Shown here: one piece after another, positions 44,421 to 52,763 of the stretch
Layout of the letters: each line of letters begins with the position of its first letter
How positions within the stretch are numbered: the stretch's first letter is position 1
NCBI RefSeq assembly: GCF_013128195.2
Contig: NZ_CP053452.2
Location: forward strand, 2,170,001-2,234,000
DNA from: Frigoriglobus tundricola
Lineage (GTDB): Bacteria > Planctomycetota > Planctomycetia > Gemmatales > Gemmataceae
Direction: 5' to 3'
DNA: 64,000 nucleotides
The notes under the pieces: model-generated
What the model saw: only the letters and a program-made list of their open reading frames with translations
Told to the model about the DNA's origin: nothing
Databases searched by the model: none
Position numbers and translations under genes: made by a program

Positions 44421-44813
44421 TCATGCCAGGTTGAGTTGCCAGGACACGCCGAACCGGTCACTGAGCCAGACGAATTTCGTGCTGAAGCTGTAGTTGCCCG
44501 GCGGCATCAGGACCGCCCCGCCGGCCGAGAGCGTCTCGAACGCGGCGTCGAACTCGGCCGCGTCGCCACACTCGACGAAAAGGGACGCGGAAGGCGTGAA
44601 CGTGAAGGCGTGCGGGATGGGGCTGTCGATGCAGGCCAGCCGGTGCCCGCCAAGGGTGAACTCGGCCCGCTTCACGGTCCCTTCCGGTCCGCGTTCGCCG
44701 GCGCCGTATTTCTCGATGCTCGTGACGGAGCCGTTAAACACGGCCACATAGAGCGTCATCGCCTCCTCGGCTCGTCCATCGAACATGAGTTGAGTTGCAA
44801 CGGAACGTGGCAT
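44421..44813 (-). CDS. VOC-superfamily protein (PhnB/3-demethylubiquinone methyltransferase-like fold)
   Basis: A 130-residue protein starting MPRSVATQLMFDGRAEEAM. It shows the PhnB-like layout: 'QLMFDGRAEEAMTLYVAVF', 'KYGAGERGPEGTVKRAEFTL', 'HRLACIDSPIPHAFTFTPS', 'GGAVLMPPGNYSFSTKFVWL' and a final 'DRFGVSWQLNL'. These proteins belong to the vicinal-oxygen-chelate superfamily and often lack an assigned reaction. GGAGGTCAG precedes the ATG at 44813. Confidence 0.88.
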   Translation of the reverse strand: MPRSVATQLMFDGRAEEAMTLYVAVFNGSVTSIEKYGAGERGPEGTVKRAEFTLGGHRLACIDSPIPHAFTFTPSASLFVECGDAAEFDAAFETLSAGGAVLMPPGNYSFSTKFVWLSDRFGVSWQLNLA

Positions 44814-45060
44814 TCCTGACCTCCGTGGTAAACGCTGACGTGGAACATCGGTTCGGCGCAAGCCCGGGGTTTTGCTCCCAGGGGCAGTTCGAAACCGAAA
44901 CTCGGGTAAACGAAACGAAAGGCCCCGAGAAGACCATTCTTGGGGAAAGGGAGTCGCGGTTCGTCTTCGAGTGCAGAACCGTCACGTCCAATCTCGAAAA
45001 CCCGACACCTTCCCCAGTATCATACCCTCACGCGGGGAAACCGTTCCGAGGGTACACGCC

Positions 45061-45354
45061 ATGCCGACCACAAAGCGTGACGTGGTGGTGCAAAAACTCA
45101 CCCAGGCTTACACCAAATGCCGCGGGTTACCATACGAACCAAAAGACGACAATCACATCGTCTTTCACTCCGAGCGCCGCAGAGTCGACATCGAAGTCCT
45201 CGACGACCGGCTCCGCCTCCACTCCGTCTCATCGCGCACCGGCCCCGTGGACACGGAACTCCTCTACGACGACCGCGATTTTGAGCGGAACACCGCGGAA
45301 TTCATCGGCCGGTACCTCCGCTGCTACTTCAGCACCTACTGGATGGAACTGTAA
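45061..45354 (+). CDS. Small hypothetical protein coupled to an exonuclease
   Basis: A 97-residue soluble protein starting MPTTKRDVVVQKLTQAYTKC. The second half is acidic/aromatic (ELLYDDRDFERNTAEFIGRY). It has no recognised domain. Its stop TAA (45352-45354) overlaps the ATG of the next gene (TAATG), which indicates translational coupling and a functional link with the exonuclease. The start at 45061 is favoured by the position of the upstream non-coding region and the match of reading frame to the overlap. Confidence 0.72.
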   Translation: MPTTKRDVVVQKLTQAYTKCRGLPYEPKDDNHIVFHSERRRVDIEVLDDRLRLHSVSSRTGPVDTELLYDDRDFERNTAEFIGRYLRCYFSTYWMEL

Positions 45355-45896
45355 TGCCGTGGATGGTCTTCGACGTGGAGAGCATCGGCCTCCACGGTGA
45401 AGGGTACGCCGTTGCCTGGGTCGTGGTGGACTCAACCGGCCGCGAGTTCGAAGCACGACGGGAAGCCTGCCCTCCCGCCGAAGCCACCGGTACGGAGACC
45501 GGCCGCGCCTGGGTACGCGACCACTGCCCCGCCCTGCCCATCACCCGCCCGAACCCGCAGGAAGTGCGGCGGGAATTCTGGACCGCCTGGTTGCGGTGGA
45601 AGGATCAAGGGGCGGCCCTGATCGCCGATTGCGGCTGGCCCGTGGAGGCCCGGTTCCTGGCGGCGTGTGTGGACGACGCAAGGCCGGCTGTGCGGGGCGG
45701 GCGCTCGGTGCCGGAGAGTTCCCGGGAGTTCACCGGCCCGTACCCGCTGCACGAACTCGCCTCCCTGCTGGTGGGTGCGAAGCAGGACCGGTGGAAGAAG
45801 TTTGCGCGGCTCCCGGACGAGTTGCCGGAACACGATCCGTTGGCTGATGTGCGGCTGACGGTGCGGCAGTTGCTGGAAGTTCTTAGGCGGACCTGA
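45354..45896 (+). CDS. DEDDh-type 3'-5' exonuclease domain protein
   Basis: A 180-residue protein with the three exonuclease motifs of the DnaQ/RNase T superfamily: ExoI 'FDVESIGLHGEGYAVAWVVV' (D-x-E), ExoII 'LIADCGWPVEARFL' (Asp) and ExoIII 'EHDPLADVR' (H-x4-D). It would degrade single-stranded or mismatched 3' ends; the natural substrate is unknown. It starts within the stop codon of the small upstream gene (TAATG) and is probably co-translated. Just downstream, at 45948-46172, are remains of another exonuclease of the same superfamily. Confidence 0.82.
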   Translation: MPWMVFDVESIGLHGEGYAVAWVVVDSTGREFEARREACPPAEATGTETGRAWVRDHCPALPITRPNPQEVRREFWTAWLRWKDQGAALIADCGWPVEARFLAACVDDARPAVRGGRSVPESSREFTGPYPLHELASLLVGAKQDRWKKFARLPDELPEHDPLADVRLTVRQLLEVLRRT

Positions 45897-45947
45897 AGCA
45901 GGCGATAACGGTTGTCGCGAGTCCGGGCACACCGCCCCGACCGCCAG

Positions 45948-46172
45948 TGCGAGAAGCCGTGCCGCGACGAGGGGGTGCGGTACCCGTTCGGGCCGTCGCA
46001 CCTGAACGTCGAGACGCTGTGTTCCCTTTCGCGCGGGCCGCCCACAGAAATCGGCCCCCCGCAAGCCCTCGCACTTTTCGGCATGCAACTCGAAGGCACG
46101 CACCACCGCGGCCACGACGACGCGTGGAACATCGCCGGGCTGCTTGCGGAAATCTTGCGGCACCTGCGTGCC
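45948..46172 (+). pseudogene. 3' remnant of a second DEDDh exonuclease gene
   Basis: The translation 'CRDEGVRYPFGPSHLNVETL' ... 'GTHHRGHDDAWNIAGLLAEI' matches the C-terminal part of a prokaryotic 3'-5' exonuclease: the H-x4-D motif appears as H-R-G-H-D-D within 'THHRGHDDAWNIA'. The N-terminal ExoI and ExoII motifs are absent upstream, where only an unrelated sequence is found. The nominal ATG at 45912 adds residues without family character. It is therefore a truncated relic, possibly left by the event that brought in or duplicated the neighbouring exonuclease. Confidence 0.7.
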
Positions 46173-46305
46173 ACCGCCGGAGCGCCGCCAGGCCGGACCG
46201 GTCAGTGGCGTGTAAGGCGAACCGCAGGCGGGCCACCCAGTGGCAGCGGATTGGGTCTTTCGGTCTTCGACTTTACAACTTGTGACCTTATGACTTGAGA
46301 CTCTC

Positions 46306-46863
46306 CTACTCGTCCTTGCGCTCGGGCCGGTTCTTCCGGTACGGCTGAAGCACGGTCTTGAAGCTGTCATACGCGTCCTTGGTGATGTCGCAGTACAGCT
46401 CCGTCTTGGGGCCGAACACCTTCACCTCGTGGCAGCCGAAGCAGACCAGGCACCGGTACAGATCTTTCCCGACGTGCCACTCGATGCAGTAGTCGGGGTG
46501 GAACCCGCCGCACTTCTTGGCGCCCGAGAACGCTTTGAAGGAGGTTTCGTCGGTGAAGAGTTTGGTCAACGTCTTCGCGTCGGCCTCTTTGAGCGCTACC
46601 GGCTCGGCGTAGAACGGGAACCCGTGGTGTGACACGGTCTTCTTCGTCTTCAGTTCGCTCTCCAGCAACTTCTTCTCAAACATCGGGTGCGGCAACCCCT
46701 CCAGGAGGGCGACCTTGTCCGCCTTGGCAACCGCCGCCGCGAGCGGCTTGTAATTGGCGAAGGTCGTGTCCGTCTCCCGCCGGTCCTCGCCGGGAGCGCG
46801 GTCCGGGACAACCAAGAGGCCCCAAAGGGCCACATACAGGCTCAGCATCAACGGTCGGTTCAT
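46306..46863 (-). CDS. Secreted cysteine-containing hypothetical protein
   Basis: A 185-residue protein with a signal peptide (MNRPLMLSLYVALWGLLVVP). Its C-terminal half has a Cys cluster: KKCGGFHPDYCIEW, RCLVCFGCHEVKVFG and a final C in ELYCDITKDAYD. This could bind metal or form disulfides. CAGGAGG precedes the ATG by about 12 bases. No family function is known to me; similar proteins occur as solitary genes in planctomycetes. Confidence 0.72.
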   Translation of the reverse strand: MNRPLMLSLYVALWGLLVVPDRAPGEDRRETDTTFANYKPLAAAVAKADKVALLEGLPHPMFEKKLLESELKTKKTVSHHGFPFYAEPVALKEADAKTLTKLFTDETSFKAFSGAKKCGGFHPDYCIEWHVGKDLYRCLVCFGCHEVKVFGPKTELYCDITKDAYDSFKTVLQPYRKNRPERKDE

Positions 46864-47160
46864 CGGTCTGTGCCTCCTGGGTCGAACGAAAACCCGCTCC
46901 CCGGCCGCGCCCGCCGCGGTCCGGACAGGAACTCACGCACTTGAGAGCGGTCCGGCCGGCTTCCGCCACTCGACGGTTATTCTAAATACCGCGGCACCGA
47001 GCGAAACGGGCCCCAGTAAGGAGAGGCACAGCCGGCCCGACACGGGGCAAAAGTGAGGAGTAGGGGAAATAGATTGGATTAATTATTTTTTAAAGTTTAG
47101 AATAACCGGTCGAACGGCGGTTTTTCGCTGTTCGTGTCCGGCATCCCGCGAGGGTCAACC

Positions 47161-47382
47161 GTGCCCGTCTGGAAAACACTTTTGATCTGCGTCCTGGCCT
47201 GCGCCTGCATGGCGCTCGCGCTCTCCACCGTTCTCGTCACCATCTCCCACGAGGGCCGCGACCGGTGGATGTGGGCGGGCGGTCTGCTGACGGCCACGGT
47301 CTGTGTGGTGGCGCTCTTCACGCTCTTCCTCCGCCACGCGAGCGACGCAATGAATGTGAAGTCACGCGGGCGAACAACATGA
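47161..47382 (+). CDS. Small two-helix membrane protein
   Basis: A 73-residue protein from GTG 47161 with two hydrophobic helices ('LLICVLACACMALALSTVLV' and 'WAGGLLTATVCVVALFTLFL') and a short basic tail. GAGGGTC precedes the GTG; another in-frame GTG at 47134 lacks a ribosome-binding site. The upstream 180 bases are AT-rich (47080-47100) and may hold the promoter. Function unknown. Confidence 0.6.
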   Translation: MPVWKTLLICVLACACMALALSTVLVTISHEGRDRWMWAGGLLTATVCVVALFTLFLRHASDAMNVKSRGRTT

Positions 47383-47399
47383 AGGGGCGGGCGACGGGG

Positions 47400-47660
47400 T
47401 CACGGGGCCGGCGGGGTGCCGACCGGCACAACCTTCTTCTTGGAGCTGCGGGGCAGGGTTGCTCCGGCCGTGCCGCGTGCCAGCTTTTCCGCTTCTTGTT
47501 CGGTCTTGATGCCCGAGTGGAGGAGCGTGTGGAACCCCGGGCGGGCGCGTTCCAGCGCCTCCCACTCGCGCTGTTCGCACACCACGTTGCCGGCGACGGC
47601 ATTACCGTGGAGGGTCATCCGGTACACGACCCAGGCGTGGCACGTTTCAGTAGTCCGCAT
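47400..47660 (-). CDS. Small hypothetical protein
   Basis: An 86-residue protein beginning MRTTETCHAWVVYRMTLHGN, with 'VCEQREWEALERARPGFHTL' and a C-terminal basic tail (RSSKKKVVPVGTPP). GGAGGTCGG precedes the ATG by 4 bases, which strongly supports translation. No domain is recognised. It faces the small membrane protein gene at 47161, and their 3' ends are 17 bases apart. Confidence 0.68.
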   Translation of the reverse strand: MRTTETCHAWVVYRMTLHGNAVAGNVVCEQREWEALERARPGFHTLLHSGIKTEQEAEKLARGTAGATLPRSSKKKVVPVGTPPAP

Positions 47661-47671
47661 CCGACCTCCAG

Positions 47672-47929
47672 TTAGGGGCTTAAGAATAGTGTACCCACAT
47701 TCGGTGCCGACCCCAGCACACATTCCCGTTCGAAAGCCAAGGTCGTCAACAATCCGGTATCGCGGCTTACGGCCGGAGCCTGTCGCCCGGCGCCCGACGC
47801 GTTCAGTTGCCCGTAAACCCACTGCACCCGTTCCCTGTGGAGATGGGGCATCAGCGGGAGGTCGGTGCGGGACTTCTTGGGGCGATCGGGAGCTTTTCGG
47901 GACGCGCGCGAACTGGTAAACTGGCCCAT
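47672..47929 (-). CDS. Possible small basic protein
   Basis: An 85-codon frame with GGAG in front of the ATG and a basic N-terminus (MGQFTSSRASRKAPDRPKKS). The C-terminal half has no conserved character, and the whole may be non-coding. Listed with low confidence because of the ribosome-binding site and its position just upstream of the 47400-47660 gene in the same direction. Confidence 0.35.
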   Translation of the reverse strand: MGQFTSSRASRKAPDRPKKSRTDLPLMPHLHRERVQWVYGQLNASGAGRQAPAVSRDTGLLTTLAFERECVLGSAPNVGTLFLSP

Positions 47930-48049
47930 GCGTCACTCCAAAAGATGAGGTTGGGGTGGCGTGGTGAGATCCGCCCGAGTGCGGGTAGGACAAGCGGTTG
48001 TGTACGTCAGAAGTGACAAGGAGCGGAAAGGCCAGGAAAGTATGGGTTT

Positions 48050-48136
48050 GGAAGGGTGGCAGAGTGGTCGATTGCACCGGTCTTGAAAACCGGCAGCACC
48101 GAAAGGTGCTCCAGGGTTCGAATCCCTGCCCTTCCG
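48050..48136 (+). tRNA. tRNA-Ser (anticodon TGA)
   Basis: The acceptor stem GGAAGGG (48050-48056) pairs with CCCTTCC (48129-48135), with discriminator G at 48136. The anticodon arm is CCGGT-CTTGAAA-ACCGG, giving anticodon TGA. A long variable arm (AGCACCGAAAGGTGCT) and a T arm CAGGGTTCGAATCCCTG make it a class II tRNA, as expected for serine. No CCA is encoded. Confidence 0.97.
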
Positions 48137-48143
48137 CTGAAGA

Positions 48144-48214
48144 CGCAGGCCGCACGTCGTAAGGTCGAAGCCCGTGGCCGTTCCGGTCTTTGACCTTACG
48201 ACGTGCGACCTGCG
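48144..48214. terminator. Long hairpin between tRNA-Ser and the peptidase gene
   Basis: The arms 48144-48166 and 48192-48214 match at 22 of 23 positions. It lies between the tRNA and the convergent M28 peptidase gene and probably terminates both, although no T run is present. Confidence 0.6.
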
Positions 48215-48225
48215 ACGCCCGCCCG

Positions 48226-49308
48226 CTACTTGATCTTCTGAAGCCACGTCGCGATGACCTTCGCCACCTCGCTCAGTTGCGCGCCGTCCACCTTGTCGGC
48301 GGTGTCGGACAGCTTGTGCCAGTGCGGGTACTCGAAGTCGATCACGTCCACCGTCGGGATGCCGACCCGGTTGAGTGCGAGGTGGTCGTCCTGCACCTCG
48401 GGGCCGCGCTCGTACTTGAACGACTTCGCCCCCACCGCCTTCGCCACGCCCCAGATCTGATCGACCACCGGCCGGGCCAGCTCCCACGAGTTCACTTCCA
48501 CCTTCAGGTCCGCGCCCTTGCCCGCGAACAGGTCGAAGAGCACCCCCGCGTCGTACCGGTGCTTCCGCGTGGCCCGCCCCTTCAGGTACTCGTCGGCGAA
48601 GTGCTCCGAGCCGATGAAGTACCGGTCGCCCCCGCCCATGCGGTTGGTCTCGAACACGTACTCCTCGCCGTCGAACAGGACGAAGTCCACCCCGAACTCG
48701 CACTTCAGGTCCTTCATGTGGTGGCCCAGTTCCATCAGGAACGCGACCCCGCTCGTGCCGTCGTTGGCGCTGACGAACGGCTTGGCCCAGTTGGCCCGGT
48801 TGGCCTCCTGATCGGCGAGCGGGCGGGTGTCGTAGTGCGTGGTGAGGAGCACGCGCCGGACCTTGTCCGGGTGCCACGAGATGACGAGGTTCGCGAAGTC
48901 GGTCTCGTTCTTCTGGCTCCGCTGCCGGGCCTTGAACTCCTGCCGCGTGACGGTGGCGCCGAGCTTCTTGAAGTGCGCCTCGATCAGCTCCTGCTGCTTC
49001 TTCATGCCCGCGGACCCGCTGATGCGGGGGCCGATGTCACAGAGCTCCTTGAGGTACTTGAGCGCCCGGTCGGCGTCGAACTTGACCTCGGCCGCCTTGT
49101 CGTCCTTGCCGTCCCGGCCGCCGGTGGCGAACTCCGTCGCCTTGGGCGGCCCCTTGTCGTCCGCCGCGTCCGGCGCGTCCATCGTGGGGAGCTGGGGCCG
49201 CTCCGGTTCCGGTGCCGCCGGGTGCGAACTCGTCAGCCACCAGACGGGCACGCCGACCCCAGCGGCGGCCAGCACCGCACCGACCGTCCAGGCCATCGCG
49301 TGGCTCAT
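48226..49308 (-). CDS. M28-family zinc peptidase (glutaminyl-cyclase-like), membrane-anchored or secreted
   Basis: A 360-residue protein with an N-terminal signal/anchor helix (AWTVGAVLAAAGVGVPVWWL), a low-complexity Pro/Asp/Lys linker (about residues 30-70) and an M28 peptidase/glutaminyl cyclase core. Metal-site candidates are 'LTTHYDTRP' (His/Asp), 'SANDGTSG' (Asp), 'LFDGEEYVF' (Glu pair) and 'FEYPHWHKLSDT' (His near the C-terminus). It is likely an extracytoplasmic aminopeptidase or cyclase; substrate unknown. GGAGGAAG precedes the ATG at 49308; the upstream in-frame extension lacks coding character. Confidence 0.88.
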   Translation of the reverse strand: MSHAMAWTVGAVLAAAGVGVPVWWLTSSHPAAPEPERPQLPTMDAPDAADDKGPPKATEFATGGRDGKDDKAAEVKFDADRALKYLKELCDIGPRISGSAGMKKQQELIEAHFKKLGATVTRQEFKARQRSQKNETDFANLVISWHPDKVRRVLLTTHYDTRPLADQEANRANWAKPFVSANDGTSGVAFLMELGHHMKDLKCEFGVDFVLFDGEEYVFETNRMGGGDRYFIGSEHFADEYLKGRATRKHRYDAGVLFDLFAGKGADLKVEVNSWELARPVVDQIWGVAKAVGAKSFKYERGPEVQDDHLALNRVGIPTVDVIDFEYPHWHKLSDTADKVDGAQLSEVAKVIATWLQKIK

Positions 49309-50008
49309 GACTTCCTCCGTGGAAACGCGGACCGAGCACGAATCGCTACTTGAGGGTGAAACCCCGGACGCGGCGCGGGCGATCGCGCCGGTCCGCTCCC
49401 GACCCGTTTTGCACATCTTACCGGCGGTGCCGGCGCGGTGCGAGCCGGAGCCGGGTTCAGCGGGGGAATTGTAAATCTTCCCCTTTCCATCGCCGTGCGC
49501 CCTCGGCATAGACGCGTCTCGCTCGACCGCTCGCTTTGCGACCACGACCCGTTGGGGAACGGGTCACGCGCCGGACGCCCACCGCGCCGAGAGACCCGCC
49601 CGTGCCGGGCGTGTCGGTGCCGTCGGTTCCGCCGTTCGGGGCGCGCGAGTCGTCGGCGCGGGGCACGGGATTCGGTGTTTGGCTTCACGGCCGACGGAAC
49701 CGTGGTCGATAGTAACTTGCAAGCGGCGGAGTGTTCCCGCTCCGGCGCTTCGGGGGATCGGGCAAGCCGTTGGAATCGCGACAGTCCGAGGGCCGCGTAC
49801 CGGGAATCTTCGACACAATGCGTCCGCGCGTGGCAGGGGAAGCCGCGCGGGCCCGAGTCGGAGCGAACCCGGTGACCGAGTGCGGCCGTCTGACCGTGGA
49901 CCCGCATAGGGGCCGCCGAACGCCGCCATCCGCCTTACCGGCGGCGGGGCCGTCGGCGGGCGGGACTCGCGACCAACTGCGTGCCGCTCATCAGGGAGGA
50001 TTGCGATC
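49309..50008. other. Intergenic region, divergent promoter area
   Basis: 700 bases between the divergent peptidase and sigma-factor genes. Reading frames here are open on both strands because of high GC, but none has family motifs or a good ribosome-binding site except the GGAGG at 49995-49999 used by the sigma-factor gene. No repeat of note was found. Confidence 0.5.
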
Positions 50009-50785
50009 GTGACCCAGACCGAAACCGACATCCACTCCGTGTGGGTCGAGTACCGCGAGCGCCCGACGGTCGAGCTGCGGAACCGGCTCGTCGAACGGTA
50101 CCTGCCGCTCGTCAAGTACAACGCCGAGCGGATCTGGTCGCGCCTCCCGGACGGGGTCGAACTCGACGACCTGATCAGCGCGGGGGTGTTCGGCCTGCTC
50201 GACGCCATCGAAGCGTTCGACCTCGGGCGCGGCGTGAAGTTCGAAACGTACTGCGTGCCGCGCATCCGCGGCGCCATGCTCGACGAGCTGCGCACGATGG
50301 ACTGGGTGCCGCGGCTCGTCCGCAGCAAGGCCAGCCGCATGGACGCCGCCCGGAAGGAGCTGGAGGCCGCGCTCGGCCGCCCGCCCACCGGCGAAGAGCT
50401 GGCCACGAAGCTCGGCATCCCGCTCGACCAGCTCGACCAGTACGTGGGCGACGCCACCGCGGTCAACCTGGTCAGCCTGAACAAGAAGTGGTACGAGACC
50501 GACAGCTATAAGGACGTCCGCGAGATCGACATCCTCGAGGACAAGAAGGCCGAGGACCCGACCGGCCGGTTGCAGAACCGCGACCTCATGAAGCTCGTCA
50601 CCCGCGGCCTGAACCGCAACGAGCGGCTCATCGTCATCCTCTACTACTACGAGGAGATGACGATGAAGGAGATCGGGGCGACGCTCAACCTGAGCGAGTC
50701 GCGCGTGAGCCAGATGCACTCGAGCATCGTCGCCCGGTTGCAGGCGCACCTCGCCAAGCGCAAGGGCGAGTTCAACGACAACTGA
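50009..50785 (+). CDS. FliA/WhiG-family alternative sigma factor
   Basis: A 258-residue group 3 sigma factor. Region 2 is 'RNRLVERYLPLVKYNAERIW' through 'LDDLISAGVFGLLDAIEAFD' and 'VKFETYCVPRIRGAMLDELR'. Region 3 follows 'DWVPRLVRSKASRMDAARKE', and region 4 ends 'MTMKEIGATLNLSESRVSQM'. FliA/WhiG members control motility or development genes; here no flagellar gene is nearby, so the regulon is unknown. Start GTG 50009 with GGAGG about 10 bases upstream. No anti-sigma factor gene is adjacent. Confidence 0.93.
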   Translation: MTQTETDIHSVWVEYRERPTVELRNRLVERYLPLVKYNAERIWSRLPDGVELDDLISAGVFGLLDAIEAFDLGRGVKFETYCVPRIRGAMLDELRTMDWVPRLVRSKASRMDAARKELEAALGRPPTGEELATKLGIPLDQLDQYVGDATAVNLVSLNKKWYETDSYKDVREIDILEDKKAEDPTGRLQNRDLMKLVTRGLNRNERLIVILYYYEEMTMKEIGATLNLSESRVSQMHSSIVARLQAHLAKRKGEFNDN

Positions 50786-50890
50786 CGGACCGCATCATGG
50801 CGGCAACGCGACACGCCCGGCCCGCTGCCGGGCGTGTCGCGTTCCGGCACATGTCTGAAGGCGCAGACAGACGAATTGGGCGGGCTTGTT

Positions 50891-50996
50891 CCCCGGGACC
50901 GCGGCCGTCCCGGCCGCTCGTTGCTCCACTCCCGTCGCTCGGCGTTTGATCGTCGAGCCTCACGCCCCCCGGCGCTTGGCGGCCGCGGTCCCGGGG
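50891..50996. repeat. Inverted repeat with family-D stem
   Basis: The arms CCCCGGGACCGCGGCC (50891-50906) and GGCCGCGGTCCCGGGG (50981-50996) are perfectly complementary, with a 74-base spacer. GACCGCGGCCGTC followed by CGGCCGCT also occurs in the alaS-recN hairpin at 9299-9320. It lies between the sigma-factor gene and the DUF1579 gene. Confidence 0.7.
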
Positions 50997-51037
50997 GCAA
51001 AAGGATTACCCGTTTTCCATCTTGGAGGGCACCCGCT

Positions 51038-51646
51038 ATGTTCCGTTGCGCGCTCCTGACCCTTTCGGTTGCGCTCGCGGGGGTGACGGCCGCGGCGCAG
51101 CAACCGGGCAAATCCGACGACAAGAAGGACCCCCAGGCCAAGTTCGAACCGCGGTCGAAGCCGGGCGCGGGCCAGAAGTTTCTGGAGCAGTTCGTGGGCG
51201 ACTGGGACGTGACGAAGACCTTCCACCCGCGGACCGGCGAGCCGACGAAGACGAAGGGCGAGTGCCGCCAGAAGATGATCCACGACGGCCGGTTCCTCCA
51301 GTCGGAGTTCACCTTCGCCGGCGACAACGGGACCACCACCGGAACCGGGCAGATCGGCTTCGAGCCGGAAACGGGCAAGTTCACGAGCGTCTGGACCGAC
51401 TCGCGCCAGACGCGGATGTCGTTCCGACAGAGCGACGAGAAGTTCGACGGGCAGAAGATCGTTCTGATCGGCAAGGAGTTGGGCGGCGGCGCGAAGGACG
51501 GGCGCCGGTCGCAGACGACCACCACCTTCGACGCGGACCGCAAGACGATCGTTCACCGTCAGCACGCCATCGACGCGGACGGCAAGGAGCGCCTGGTCAT
51601 GGAACTGGTCCTGACCCGCAAGGTGCCGCCGGCACCGGCCAAGTGA
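51038..51646 (+). CDS. Secreted DUF1579-family protein
   Basis: A 202-residue protein with a signal peptide (MFRCALLTLSVALAGVTAAA) and a DUF1579 body: 'FLEQFVGDWDVTKTFHP', 'CRQKMIHDGRFLQSEFTF', 'TGTGQIGFEPETGKFTSVWT'. The fold is a small beta barrel of unknown ligand. GGAGG precedes the ATG by 10 bases. Downstream is the convergent response-regulator gene. Confidence 0.85.
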   Translation: MFRCALLTLSVALAGVTAAAQQPGKSDDKKDPQAKFEPRSKPGAGQKFLEQFVGDWDVTKTFHPRTGEPTKTKGECRQKMIHDGRFLQSEFTFAGDNGTTTGTGQIGFEPETGKFTSVWTDSRQTRMSFRQSDEKFDGQKIVLIGKELGGGAKDGRRSQTTTTFDADRKTIVHRQHAIDADGKERLVMELVLTRKVPPAPAK

Positions 51647-51670
51647 GCCCGCGAGAGGTTGGCGCCGGGG

Positions 51671-52183
51671 TCACGCGGTCGGACCGCCGGGGCGGGCGAA
51701 GACCCGGCCCACCCGGTTGAGGGTCGAGATCAGCGTCCGCGCATCGACGGGCTTGATGAGGTGGGCGTGAAAACCGCCCAGGGCCGTCCAGGTCAGAGCT
51801 TCGATGTCACCGAGGGAGGTGACCGCGACCAGCACCAGCGGGCGCCCTCCGGCCTGTTCCCGCAGCCGACGGGCCAGTTCAAGGCCGTCCATGTTGGGCA
51901 TCATCAAATCGAGCAGACACACGTGCGGACCGAACTCGGCGGCGGCGACGAGGGCCTCCGCCCCGTCGTGGCAGGCACGGGCCGGGTACCCGTACACATC
52001 AAGGACCGCGGCCAGGGCATCGGCCGCGTCCAGGTGATCGTCCACCACCAGAACCCGCAGCGCGATGGCGTTCTGGCCCGGAACCGCGACCGGATCGGCC
52101 ATGCGGGTCTCAACGCGGGCGGGTGGGGCTGAGGGCTCGTTTGTGTTCTCGAACACGGCCACGGGTCTCGTCGGGGAAACCAT
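51671..52183 (-). CDS. Single-domain response regulator
   Basis: A 170-residue protein with a 40-residue disordered N-terminus and a receiver domain. Acidic pair: 'ALRVLVVDDHLDAADALAAV'. Phospho-acceptor Asp: 'VCLLDLMMPNMDGLELARRL'. Thr/Ser: 'VAVTSLG'. Lys: 'HLIKPVD'. There is no output domain, so it likely relays phosphate or acts by protein binding. It is divergent from the hybrid kinase gene at 52764, with a 580-base gap, and may be its partner. AGAGGTG precedes the ATG at 52183. Confidence 0.9.
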   Translation of the reverse strand: MVSPTRPVAVFENTNEPSAPPARVETRMADPVAVPGQNAIALRVLVVDDHLDAADALAAVLDVYGYPARACHDGAEALVAAAEFGPHVCLLDLMMPNMDGLELARRLREQAGGRPLVLVAVTSLGDIEALTWTALGGFHAHLIKPVDARTLISTLNRVGRVFARPGGPTA

Positions 52184-52763
52184 TGCGGCACCTCTGACAC
52201 ACTCAATTGTTACGAGTTCGCTGCCGCCCGTCTCGTGCAACCCGATGCACGTGGCGTGCCGAAGCGGCCCGAGCCCAACGTGATCGAGCCGCTCCGTTTC
52301 GAACCCGTAGCGACCGCGGGACTCGTGTCGGACCGCGAGATCGTCTCAACAATAGTACCAGCGAACCAAGCTGTTGCCAATCCTTGATGCCTTCCCGAGG
52401 CTGAATACGTTCGACCGAACGATCGGACGTCGGAATTGGGCACGCCGCCCGCCTGAAATGAATCAAATCGCTTTCGTGCCGGGCGCCCGCCAGTCCTTTT
52501 TTTCGAAAAAGTTGCGGTTTCGGAATTGAAATGGCGGCCCGTTCGCGCGAAATCTATTTGTCGTAACGGGCGTGCGGTGCACTCCGCCGCCGGGCCCCGG
52601 GCCGATCACCTCAGCGACCCGGTCTGTAACGGACTGCCCCCCGGCCGTTGTTCGAGACGCGCCGCGATCCGATCGTGCGGAAGTCGCCCCGCCTGGCACC
52701 GGTCTCGCGTTCGCCGTCCCGGGGGCTGCCCCGCCGGACGGGCTCTCCGAGGGGCGTCCACTC
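52184..52763. other. Intergenic region between divergent signalling genes
   Basis: 580 bases with promoter(s) for both directions expected. A short TTTTTTCGAAAAA palindrome lies at 52497-52510. Otherwise no gene or repeat of note. Confidence 0.5.

Noticed and set aside
49305..49907. 200-codon reverse-strand frame upstream of the M28 peptidase
   Set aside because: Arg/Pro-rich shadow composition, no motif and no ribosome-binding site.
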